Assembly: GCA_964417935.1 (NCBI GenBank) | Contig: CAYQKF010000196.1 | Span: 1-6,107, forward strand | Direction: 5' to 3' | DNA: 6,107 nucleotides | DNA from: NIOZ-UU13 sp964417935 | GTDB lineage: Bacteria > Planctomycetota > Phycisphaerae > Sedimentisphaerales > Anaerobacaceae | Shown here: piece by piece, positions 1-6,107 of the stretch | Numbering within the stretch: the stretch's first letter is position 1 | Layout of the letters: each line of letters starts with the position of its first letter | Program-made: the position numbers and the translations under genes | The notes under the pieces: model-generated | Told to the model about the DNA's origin: nothing | Database searches by the model: none | Seen by the model: only the letters and a program-made list of their open reading frames with translations

Positions 1-203
1 TCAAGTTTGACTCGTCATAATCCACCCTTTCCCACCCATAACTGACCGGTTACTTCGGTTGCTTTTTCTTTCATTGCCGCGGAAGTAAAGAAAACTGAGG
101 AACAGGTTTATAGAATCATACGTGAACATCCGGCTCTTCGCTTCTTTTTGCCATCTACTTGATTGTAAGTTGGTGATGTTCATTAATATTATTCTTAGAC
201 AGC
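1..203. other. Left-edge non-coding region, no supportable gene
   Basis: This stretch upstream of the promoter carries no open frame with a credible start. A 60-codon minus-strand frame ends at the left edge, but it has no Shine-Dalgarno, no recognisable motif, and a composition that looks random. Plus-strand frames are closed by stops within the first 45 bases. A very AT-rich tract at about 178-199 lies directly before the -35 box and could act as an UP element. The rest shows nothing I can name. The neighbouring gene to the left is outside the window. Confidence 0.5.
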
Positions 204-232
204 TTGTTATTCTGTTGGGGATGGGTTATAAT
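204..232 (+). promoter_or_regulatory. Predicted sigma70-type promoter of the two-gene unit
   Basis: The -35 box TTGTTA (204-209; four of six consensus bases, including TTG) is separated by exactly 17 bases from a perfect -10 box TATAAT (227-232). The AT-rich tract just upstream (about 178-199) could strengthen it. Transcription would begin near 238-240, giving a leader of about 70 bases before the ATG at 311. No operator palindrome is obvious around it. The call rests on motif match, spacing and position before a well-supported gene; no transcription data are available. Confidence 0.6.
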
Positions 233-310
233 TTGGGGACGGTTTTTTGGGCTCTGGGTTTTGTGGCCAGGGTGGTTTACTAATTTGCTTCTTTAGAAGG
301 AGGCGATTCT

Positions 311-1579
311 ATGGAACAAACAAAAGGTAAAGGTTTAAGTCGACGCAGTTTTTTGCGTGGTGCTTGCGGGATGGTCGCGTTTCCGACAATTATATCGGCT
401 ACTGCACTGGGGGCCGAGGGGAGGCCTGCGGCAAGTGAGCGGATTGTTATGGGTACGATCGGATTCGGCGGACGTGCGAGCGGGGTTATGCCTGCGTTTA
501 TGCGCGAGGACGATGTGCAGATGGTCGCGGTTTGCGATGTTAAAGGGAATCGGAGGAAACTTGCGCAGGATACAGTAAATCGGCATTACGGAAATACTGA
601 CTGCGATGCTTATATCGACCTGCGGGAGTTGTTGGCACGAGATGATATCGACGCGGTGCTTATCGCTACCGGGGATTACTGGCATTCGGCGGCAGCTTGT
701 CTGTCGGCCCGGGCAGGCAAGGATATGTACTGCGAAAAACCGATGAGTGTAACAATCACCGAAGGACGGGCAGTGGCGGATACGATGAAACGATATGGCA
801 GAATCTTTCAGTGCGGAACGCAGCGACGAAACGTGAGCCAGTTTATGTTTGCAGCTAACCTTGTACATAAGGGCCTGCTGGGCGAACTGAAAACTGTTCA
901 TGCGGAGAAGGCGCCGAACTGGCACGAAACATACGAGACTGTTCTGCCTGCAGAACCGGAACCGCCACGTGAGGTTTTTGACTGGGATTTATGGCTCGGT
1001 CCGGCAGCGTGGAGGCCTTACAATTCCAAGTATGCATCACGGGGATTTTGGGGTGGTCATCTGGATTTTGCGGGCGGATCGTATACCGAGTGGGGAAGCC
1101 ATACGGTCGATCTTTGTCAATGGGCGGCGAGGAAAGACGATACTTCGCCGGTGGTTTATCACCTTCTCGGCAAGGATGTGGAGGCATACTATGAGGACGG
1201 GCTTAAGCTGCTGCTTCGGGCTGACATAGGCCGGGGTTCGTGCGGTGTACGTTTCGAGGGGACCGAGGGCTGGATAGAGGTGGATGATTCGGGCCATATC
1301 GAGGTTCATCCGGAATCGCTCAGGTCCAAACGCAAGCTGGGCAAGGGTTATCCGGTGGACGACCATGTGAGGGATTTCCTTAACAGCTTCAAGTCGCGAA
1401 GACAGCCGGCGGCTCCGGCAGAGGGTGCGCACCGTTCGATTACCGCCTGCCATGCGGCTAATATTTGTCGGCGGCTGGGCAGGACTGTGAAATGGGATCC
1501 TGTTAAAGAAGAATTTATCGGTGATGAACAAGCCAGTCGATTGAGTTCAAGGGCTTATCGTGAACCTTGGAGGCTGTAA
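311..1579 (+). CDS. Tat-exported Gfo/Idh/MocA-family oxidoreductase
   Basis: This 422-residue protein is a predicted NAD(P)-dependent dehydrogenase of the glucose-fructose oxidoreductase / inositol dehydrogenase / MocA family, which usually acts on sugars, cyclitols or their derivatives. The start is fixed by AGAAGGAGG at 295-303, seven bases before ATG. A twin-arginine signal (SRRSFLR, residues 10-16) and hydrophobic stretch (about 17-35) indicate export with cofactor already bound, as in Zymomonas GFOR; cleavage after A32 or A35 is plausible. The Rossmann domain begins near residue 45, with a glycine-rich loop IGFGGRASG (50-58) and acidic D76 ending the second strand. ATGDYWH (119-125) stands where relatives usually have TPDHWH, and the EKP motif (142-144) is intact. 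GTQRRN (169-174), DWDLWLGP (224-231) and EWGSHTVD (260-267, with H264 as candidate catalytic histidine) match the planctomycete-type subgroup, as does the tail ending EPWRL. Length is normal. Substrate cannot be assigned. It is probably co-transcribed with the HEAT-repeat gene 54 bases downstream. Confidence 0.95.
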   Translation: MEQTKGKGLSRRSFLRGACGMVAFPTIISATALGAEGRPAASERIVMGTIGFGGRASGVMPAFMREDDVQMVAVCDVKGNRRKLAQDTVNRHYGNTDCDAYIDLRELLARDDIDAVLIATGDYWHSAAACLSARAGKDMYCEKPMSVTITEGRAVADTMKRYGRIFQCGTQRRNVSQFMFAANLVHKGLLGELKTVHAEKAPNWHETYETVLPAEPEPPREVFDWDLWLGPAAWRPYNSKYASRGFWGGHLDFAGGSYTEWGSHTVDLCQWAARKDDTSPVVYHLLGKDVEAYYEDGLKLLLRADIGRGSCGVRFEGTEGWIEVDDSGHIEVHPESLRSKRKLGKGYPVDDHVRDFLNSFKSRRQPAAPAEGAHRSITACHAANICRRLGRTVKWDPVKEEFIGDEQASRLSSRAYREPWRL

Positions 1580-1633
1580 AGAAACTTTTATGAAAAAGCC
1601 GGCAAGACGGATTGGCAAGATAAGGAGAATAAA

Positions 1634-4108
1634 ATGAATCGTAACCAGTTAATTTTTGGTTTATTAATATTAAGCTGTATTATCGCCACAGGTGCATCAC
1701 GTGCGGATACGGGTACTGTCGATGCCGAGGTAGTAGCCGCGACAAAGGCAGGTCCCACAGAACTGAAGAATCTCGAACTACGTGCGATAGAGACGATAAA
1801 GAGCGATGCGTCCACAATGGAAAAAGACCGCGCGTGCCGGATATTGCGGGTAATCGGGACACCTGATTCCATCGAGGCACTGGGAGCATTGCTGAGAGAT
1901 GAAAAACTTTCGCATATGGCCCGATATGCACTGGAACCTATGCGCTATCCCGGGGCGGACAAGGCATTGAGAGATGCGCTCGGCAAGACCAGCGGTAAGG
2001 TAAAGGTTGGGATTATCAATTCGCTTGCTATGCGGGGGAATGAGCGAAATTACGATATTTTAGCGCCATTGTTGAAAGATAGCGATACCGATATTGCAGG
2101 TGCCGCAGCATGGGCATTGGGTCGGATAGGGTCGCCGCAGGCGGTGAGCATACTTTCTGAATTTTATAAAAATGCGGGAAAAAAGATGCGGGGCGTTGCT
2201 GCCGACGGATTGCTGAATGCGGCTGATCAGTTGCTCGCCAAAGGCAGTTTTCAGGAAGCCGTTGCGATTTATAAGCAGCTTCAGGGAGCAAATGCCCCAG
2301 AGCATGTACGGATGGGTGCGTTTGCAGGATTGATCGAGGCTCAACCCGATAAGGCGACCGGTATTCTTGTCGAGGCTATTGGAAGCAACGACTGGAAGAC
2401 CAGGGGCATGGCAATCGATATGATTGTTACGCTCAAGGGAGAAGGTGTTACCGAACGGTTTTCGGCGAACCTTGATAAACTGGACGCTGATACACAGGTG
2501 CTGATGATAGGCGCATTGGTTGGGCGGGGCGAAAAGGACGCATTGAGACCTGTTATAACAAAGGCTGTATCGAGTTCTAATGCAGAGATTCGTGCGCTGG
2601 CGATCAAGTCGCTGGGGGATATCGGCGATGCAAGCTCGGTACAAGTATTGGTCAACGTAATAGAAACCGGCAAAAACGATAAGGAAAAAAAGCTGTCAGC
2701 GTCGAGTCTGAGGCGGTTATCGGGAAAGAATATTAACGGTCAAATCATTAAATCAATGAAGACAAGCAGCGCCCAAGGCAGAACCATGCTGATCGAGATT
2801 CTGAGGGATCGCGATGCTACAGAAGCGGTTGATGAGTTGTTGGTCGCAGGTTCGGATAAAGATGCCGAAGTTCGCAGGGTTGCTTTTAAGGCGCTGGCCG
2901 ATTTGGCCGGGCCTGAACACCAGAAAGTCCTTATCAAATTGCTGTTGAACCTGAAGGGGGATACGGGACGCCCCGAAGCGGAACGGGCGGTTATAGCAGT
3001 TTCCCGTAATCTCGACGAGGTGGCCAGTACAGAGCCGATACTTGCAGTGATGGATTCGACAACTACAACAGAATGTTCTTTACTGCGTGTGCTGGGGGGG
3101 ATCGGTAATACAAGAGGATTTGTAGTAGTACGTCAGGCTCTCAAAGACGGTAATCCTGATGTTCGGGATACGGCTGTTCGGACGCTTGCGGACTGGCCGG
3201 ATTCCATGCCGGCACGTACACTGCTGGAAGTTTTTCAAACAACCTCAAACAGAACACATCGGATAGTAGCACTTCGCGGGTGTGTTCGGCAACTGGGTAT
3301 GGGTACACTGCCGTCGGCGGATATGCTTAATATATGCAGTGAGTTAATGAAGGGTACAGATCGGCCTGAAGAGCAAAAGCTGATTCTGGCTTGTCTGGCG
3401 AATTTGGGGGATCCCGATGCGACAAAAATTGTTGAGCCTTTGCTGGCCGACAACAGAGTAAAGGCCGAGGCGGAACTTGCAATGCTTGGAATTATAAGCA
3501 ATATGACCGGATCGATGCCGAATAAGGCTAAAACGTCGGCACAGATTCTGCGGAATAAATCAAAGAATGAAACAATAAAGAAAGAGGCGGCAGCGGTTAT
3601 ACGGCTGGTCGAGATGTTCGAAGATTATATCATGGCATGGCAGGTCTCCGGTCCGTATTCAAAGCCCTTCGCCAACACGTTTGATACAGCATTTGGGCCG
3701 GAACAAACCGATGCCGAAGATGTGTTATGGAAGATACTTCCAATTAGTAAAATCGGTGATAGGCCCTGGATGTTCGATCTGCAGAAGAATCTCGGGGGCC
3801 AGTACAAGGCAGGTTATGTTCGTACGTGGGTGCATTCCGATGAGGAACAGGCAGCAAGGCTCGATTTCGGAACAGATGACGGTAATAAGGTATGGTTGAA
3901 CGGCAAGCTGGTTCATGCAAACAGTGCAGGCGGTGCGGCGGTACCGGGTGAGCATAAGGTGAATGTGACACTGCAAAAAGGCTGGAATGTTTTATTGCTG
4001 AAGATTGTACAGGATACGGGATCGTGGCAGTTTTGCCTTGCCATTCGAAAGGCAAACGGCAACAAACTCGAAGGGCTCAGTATTCAGGCAGGCAAACCGA
4101 CAAAATAA
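1634..4108 (+). CDS. Exported HEAT-repeat protein with C-terminal beta-sandwich domain
   Basis: This 824-residue protein has no enzymatic motif that I recognise; its build suggests a scaffold or binding role outside the cytoplasm. The start is supported by TAAGGAG (1621-1627), six bases before ATG. Residues 1-24 form a Sec-type signal peptide, probably cleaved after SRA (22-24). A lipoprotein reading at C15 is less likely because L13 in the -2 position fits a lipobox poorly. Residues from about 55 to 660 are helical HEAT/PBS-lyase-like repeats, seen in recurring segments such as AAAWALGRIGSPQAV, AIKSLGDIGDASSV and AFKALADLAGPEH. A TPR-like pair of helices (about 196-216, ending EAVAIYKQL) interrupts them. 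The C-terminal domain (about 667-824) opens with WQVSGPY, contains DDGNKVWLNGKLVH (748-761) and KGWNVLLLK, and looks like the jelly-roll module found at the ends of many secreted planctomycete proteins, often linked to glycan handling. It has no promoter of its own in the 54-base gap, so read-through from the oxidoreductase gene is likely. Confidence is high for the gene and fold, low for any function. Confidence 0.93.
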   Translation: MNRNQLIFGLLILSCIIATGASRADTGTVDAEVVAATKAGPTELKNLELRAIETIKSDASTMEKDRACRILRVIGTPDSIEALGALLRDEKLSHMARYALEPMRYPGADKALRDALGKTSGKVKVGIINSLAMRGNERNYDILAPLLKDSDTDIAGAAAWALGRIGSPQAVSILSEFYKNAGKKMRGVAADGLLNAADQLLAKGSFQEAVAIYKQLQGANAPEHVRMGAFAGLIEAQPDKATGILVEAIGSNDWKTRGMAIDMIVTLKGEGVTERFSANLDKLDADTQVLMIGALVGRGEKDALRPVITKAVSSSNAEIRALAIKSLGDIGDASSVQVLVNVIETGKNDKEKKLSASSLRRLSGKNINGQIIKSMKTSSAQGRTMLIEILRDRDATEAVDELLVAGSDKDAEVRRVAFKALADLAGPEHQKVLIKLLLNLKGDTGRPEAERAVIAVSRNLDEVASTEPILAVMDSTTTTECSLLRVLGGIGNTRGFVVVRQALKDGNPDVRDTAVRTLADWPDSMPARTLLEVFQTTSNRTHRIVALRGCVRQLGMGTLPSADMLNICSELMKGTDRPEEQKLILACLANLGDPDATKIVEPLLADNRVKAEAELAMLGIISNMTGSMPNKAKTSAQILRNKSKNETIKKEAAAVIRLVEMFEDYIMAWQVSGPYSKPFANTFDTAFGPEQTDAEDVLWKILPISKIGDRPWMFDLQKNLGGQYKAGYVRTWVHSDEEQAARLDFGTDDGNKVWLNGKLVHANSAGGAAVPGEHKVNVTLQKGWNVLLLKIVQDTGSWQFCLAIRKANGNKLEGLSIQAGKPTK

Positions 4109-4137
4109 TACTCAATTAATACTACACGTCTTTTTGG

Positions 4138-4164
4138 AGAAAGGTCGCCAGCCCCCGCCTTTTT
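4138..4164 (+). terminator. Weak terminator-like hairpin after the two-gene unit
   Basis: About 30 bases after the HEAT-gene stop, AGAAAGGT (4138-4145) can pair with GCCTTTTT (4157-4164) around an 11-base loop. That gives eight pairs, two of them G-U. The T run forms part of the 3' arm, so little unpaired U tract remains and the hairpin is weak by usual rho-independent criteria. Its position at the end of the predicted operon is the main argument for it. Confidence 0.35.
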
Positions 4165-4310
4165 GCATGTATTCTACTATTGACATTGAAGACTCCTATT
4201 ATCCCGGATTTCCCAAGTCAATGATAGGATTTGAACTTACTGATGATCGAACAGGAAAGAATGCAGAGTAGGTATAAATGGAAAATCCCAGTGAATATCG
4301 CTTTGTGTTT

Positions 4311-4342
4311 TTGACAGGCTGGGGTATGGCTGCGCTTGTCAA
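4311..4342. repeat. Inverted repeat, potential stem-loop
   Basis: TTGACAGGC (4311-4319) faces GCTTGTCAA (4334-4342) across a 14-base loop. Nine pairs form, eight Watson-Crick and one G-T. It is not followed by a T run, so it is not a normal terminator. The left arm contains a perfect TTGACA box, but no -10 sequence sits at the right distance. Role unknown; it may be an element end, a regulatory hairpin or chance. Confidence 0.35.
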
Positions 4343-4740
4343 GCGGACATCGGACCAGCCCCACCAGCCAACCAGAAGTGCACTGGGCCGCGCCGAAGCA
4401 CCCCAAAAATGCCCCCCATTTTCGCTCGTTGAACCATACAACCGTTGTACAACTCAACAACCCGTTATCTGCCAATTCTAAAAAATGACCATTCCATAAA
4501 TTGTTTAGGGTCAAGGGATTACAAAAGGCCGAAAATTTGGTAACGTTTTCAATGACCGTTTTTTCCTTCACGTAAGTTCAAATATCCAAGCAGTCCTTTC
4601 AGTCTATTAAACATACCCAAATTAGCTTTCAATTTAAAACGTCACAGAGGCCATTTAAACGACACACTCGTCTTGAGGGGGTGGCGTTCGCATGAGGGGT
4701 CTTATGCGGCTTCCAGATAACACCCCGATGTTGCGGTCGT

Positions 4741-4842
4741 TCAAATCGCGTCCGCTGGGCTCACGACTCCATGAGGCCCACGGTCCAGTACGTGCGTGTA
4801 GACCACATCATTTTCCTGGACTCCGTCCCTGTCGGCGTCACA
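4741..4842 (-). pseudogene. Possible dockerin/EF-hand-like coding remnant
   Basis: Reading the minus strand from 4842 down to a TGA at 4741-4743 gives a 33-codon open stretch containing DADRDGVQENDVVYTHVL. The spacing D-x-D-x-D-G followed by acidic residues matches the calcium loop of an EF-hand or type I dockerin repeat, as in D-x-N-x-D-G-x-V-x-x-x-D, which is abundant in secreted planctomycete proteins. A TAG at 4843-4845 closes the frame immediately upstream, and there is no start codon or ribosome-binding site. If real, it is a broken fragment of a secreted protein gene. The match is short and may be chance. Confidence 0.22.
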
Positions 4843-5000
4843 CTAACACCGAACATGGTTGAGAATGCCCTCTTGCTGAAACGACAGTCACGATGTGGCC
4901 GTTACAAGGAATATACAATGGAGAAGCATGGTTTTCAAGAAAGGGTTATACCGAAAGATGAGTTCACGTAAACCCAGGAATTTGTCGTCCAAACTGACAT

Positions 5001-5052
5001 CCTGCTTACGAACCAGCAGGTCCGGTGTAGAAGCTAGTCTCGGCCACCCGAG
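5001..5052. repeat. Two adjacent short hairpins
   Basis: CCTGCT (5001-5006) pairs perfectly with AGCAGG (5015-5020) around an eight-base loop. Eighteen bases further on, CTCGG (5039-5043) pairs with CCGAG (5048-5052) around a four-base loop. Both lie just beyond the 3' end of the transposase gene when read on its strand. They could belong to the non-coding end of the insertion element. No T run follows either stem, so terminator function is not supported. Confidence 0.3.
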
Positions 5053-5093
5053 GGTTGGAGCAGATCCATTAGCGTGAGTTTACCACAAATCGG

Positions 5094-5136
5094 AGCGTTA
5101 TGAACATAAGTCCTCCGTGTGCAAAGCGTTATGTTC
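5094..5136. repeat. Overlapping direct and inverted repeats at the transposase 3' end
   Basis: AGCGTTATG occurs twice in the same orientation, at 5094-5102 and 5125-5133. Overlapping these copies, GAACATAA (5102-5109) and TTATGTTC (5129-5136) form a perfect 8-base inverted repeat with a 19-base loop, and the right arm runs into the transposase stop codon. The arrangement suggests either a hairpin that ends the transposase message or part of the element's end. No matching copy can be sought at the other end of the element because that end is outside the window. Confidence 0.4.
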
Positions 5137-6107
5137 TAAGGTGATGTAGTGCCTAAAGTGTACTCTGGAAGGACAAGGCTTTCGTAAAGTTTCATGGCAG
5201 CAGCATCGCTTTTCTCTAATTGCCAATGGATACGGCGGCGGCCAACCCTGCTACGAACTTCGCTACGCAAAACAATACGCAACTCAGTAAGCTCCTCTAA
5301 CAGAGCGTTTAAGCCTTCGGTATAACCCAACTGCCTGGCATCTCGGCGGATCAGTGCCGCTAACAAGTACCCGACCACACAACAGAAACTGTGCACACAG
5401 ATTTTCTGATCGGTCCAATGGAACTGGGGACGCAAAGCCAGAAACTTCGGATCCTTCAACTGACGAAATACCAACTCCGCCTCAGATTGACCCCAGTAGG
5501 TCCATATCAAGTCGCAACTTCGCCAGGCGGCATGATTGCTCACAAGTACTCTACGGCCATAAATTCTGTCGCGAAGCCAGCGGTACGCGTTCATGTCAAT
5601 CCACCAATCGAATCGCCAATAGCCGCTTCTTTGTTTGTCTTCAGTCAATTTGTACCGAAGCAGCCGTCGAGCCAGTGCGCCTTTGAGTATCTTTGTAATC
5701 TGACGCTCGATTTGTTCACCTCGGCGACGCCGATTAGCATTGGCAAGCGAATGCTCAAGATGTGTTAACGCAAACAAGACCGGCTGAAGCTGCTGGTTTA
5801 AGCCTCGCAGTTGACCATCACGTAAACTGGGACTGTCCAGAACTATCAGTGCTCGCTCTTTGGAGGCAATGCTTTTGATATCGAGCCGATCCATCTGGTC
5901 CCAGAAATACTGACTGGTCAGCTTAGCGGGATCAAAACCACACAACTTACCAAGTGTCGTTTGTCTGGCCCAGCAAGCCCAACTGCGTTTGCTTGTTGGA
6001 TGCAAAGCCCTGACAATAGCAGCCATAACTAATGTATCGCCAACTGAAGGGGTTTTCCTCTGGCGAGAACCTCGGCTCGGCGGCTTTATATGTGTATTGA
6101 TGATTTC
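5136..6107 (-). CDS. IS1634-family transposase, core-deleted and cut by window edge
   Basis: This is a DDE transposase of the IS1634 family (IS4 superfamily). The stop is TAG at 5136-5138. The first in-frame ATG inside the window (6024-6026) is unlikely to be the true start: the frame stays open for 27 more codons to the edge and reads like the family's N-terminus (EIINTHIK, then SVGDTLVMAAIVRALHPTSKR). Next come QTTLGKLCGF and SQYFWDQMDRLD (FWDQMDRLD at 5880-5906). Intact relatives then have roughly 150-200 residues with the first two catalytic aspartates (motifs like LLYDTTNFFT and LVFDKGNN). Here the sequence passes almost at once to ERALIV and GQLRGLNQQLQPV, which belong after that core. 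The C-terminal part is well kept: GQSEAELVFRQLKDP, with the third catalytic residue E at 5475-5477 six residues before K, then HWTDQK and GYLLAALIRRD. The loss is in frame, so a protein could be made, but it should lack catalysis. The family call is firm; the deletion is inferred from remembered family motifs. Confidence 0.87.
   Translation of the reverse strand, partial: EIINTHIKPPSRGSRQRKTPSVGDTLVMAAIVRALHPTSKRSWACWARQTTLGKLCGFDPAKLTSQYFWDQMDRLDIKSIASKERALIVLDSPSLRDGQLRGLNQQLQPVLFALTHLEHSLANANRRRRGEQIERQITKILKGALARRLLRYKLTEDKQRSGYWRFDWWIDMNAYRWLRDRIYGRRVLVSNHAAWRSCDLIWTYWGQSEAELVFRQLKDPKFLALRPQFHWTDQKICVHSFCCVVGYLLAALIRRDARQLGYTEGLNALLEELTELRIVLRSEVRSRVGRRRIHWQLEKSDAAAMKLYESLVLPEYTLGTTSP

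Larger units (their letters stand above)
4165..5093. other. Intergenic region of about 930 bases without a convincing gene
   Basis: No frame here shows a recognisable domain. The longest open frames (67 codons plus at 4278-4481, 117 codons minus at 4218-4571, 66 codons plus at 4771-4971) overlap one another on opposite strands or lack good ribosome-binding sites, and their peptides look like chance translation. Several hairpin-forming repeats and one short dockerin-like remnant on the minus strand are listed separately. There is a 10-base palindrome, GTTGTACAAC, at 4444-4453. The region reads as decayed or inserted DNA between the operon and the transposase remnant. Confidence 0.5.
5094..6107 (-). 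mobile_element. Remnant of an IS1634-family insertion sequence (partial)
   Basis: The transposase gene defines an insertion element running off the right edge. The left boundary is not determined: I place it at the repeats near 5094, but it could lie up to a few tens of bases further left. Terminal inverted repeats and target duplication cannot be checked, since the other end is missing. IS1634-family elements are known for long and variable target duplications, so the absence of a short one nearby would mean little. Without the transposase catalytic core, this copy should not move on its own. Confidence 0.6.

Noticed and set aside
44..75. Possible terminator (ACCG ... CGGT followed by a T-rich run) near the left edge
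   Set aside because: The stem is only four pairs and no upstream gene end is visible to terminate.
1..183. 60-codon minus-strand frame at the left edge
   Set aside because: No Shine-Dalgarno, no motif, unnatural-looking peptide, and position before a plus-strand promoter; most likely chance.
271..291. Possible sigma54 promoter (GG ... GC) before the oxidoreductase gene
   Set aside because: The GG-to-GC distance is 11 bases rather than 10 and the rest of the consensus is absent; the sigma70-type site at 204-232 is far better.
335..925. 196-codon minus-strand frame inside the oxidoreductase gene
   Set aside because: It lies wholly within a well-supported gene on the other strand, and its peptide shows no domain; a shadow frame.
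4278..4481. 67-codon plus-strand frame after the HEAT gene
   Set aside because: Only a weak GAGTAGG-like ribosome site, no known domain, and it overlaps a longer equally unconvincing minus-strand frame; a real small gene cannot be excluded without homologues.
4218..4571. 117-codon minus-strand frame
   Set aside because: The peptide is rich in Cys, Trp and Gly with no recognisable fold, no Shine-Dalgarno, and it conflicts with the plus-strand frame over the same bases.
4771..4971. 66-codon plus-strand frame
   Set aside because: No ribosome-binding site or family resemblance, and the complementary strand holds the dockerin-like remnant, which may explain the open frame.
5000..5060. tRNA-like sequence on the minus strand (GGTGGCCGAG resembles the start of Ser/Leu tRNAs)
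   Set aside because: No acceptor stem, anticodon arm or T-arm with GGTTCGA-type loop can be placed at correct distances.
5354..5768. Plus-strand frames of 110 and 125 codons inside the transposase
   Set aside because: They are antisense shadows of a coding region whose minus-strand frame matches IS1634-family motifs throughout.

Overview
The window looks like part of a Planctomycetota chromosome, most plausibly class Phycisphaerae. That placement is an inference from gene content. It rests on a Tat-exported Gfo/Idh/MocA dehydrogenase of the type multiplied in planctomycetes and related PVC bacteria, a large secreted HEAT-repeat protein with a C-terminal beta-sandwich of planctomycete type, and an IS1634-like transposase. 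Base composition is roughly half GC by eye. No rRNA or other decisive phylogenetic marker is present.

Layout. Positions 1-203 hold no supportable gene. A good sigma70-type promoter (204-232) precedes a two-gene, plus-strand unit. The first gene (311-1579) encodes a Tat-exported, NAD(P)-dependent sugar-type oxidoreductase. The second (1634-4108) starts 54 bases later with its own Shine-Dalgarno and encodes an 824-residue exported HEAT-repeat protein ending in a jelly-roll-like domain. A weak terminator-like hairpin (4138-4164) follows. From about 4165 to 5093 there is no convincing gene, only hairpins and, on the minus strand, a short EF-hand/dockerin-like coding remnant closed by stops. From 5136 to the right edge, on the minus strand, lies an IS1634-family transposase. 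Its reading frame is open to the window edge, but the central catalytic part of the protein is missing.

How the parts fit. The first two genes are probably co-transcribed, and both products carry export signals. The simplest reading is a periplasmic or extracytoplasmic carbohydrate-handling module, with a cofactor-loaded oxidoreductase and a large repeat scaffold that may bind protein or glycan. Substrate and physical partnership cannot be read from the sequence. The right third is a decaying mobile-element region, not a functional gene system. I found no CRISPR array, tRNA, rRNA, toxin-antitoxin pair or defence system. I also found no convincing evidence of a wholly new system. The least ordinary items are the in-frame loss of the transposase catalytic core and the pairing of the oxidoreductase with the HEAT/beta-sandwich protein.
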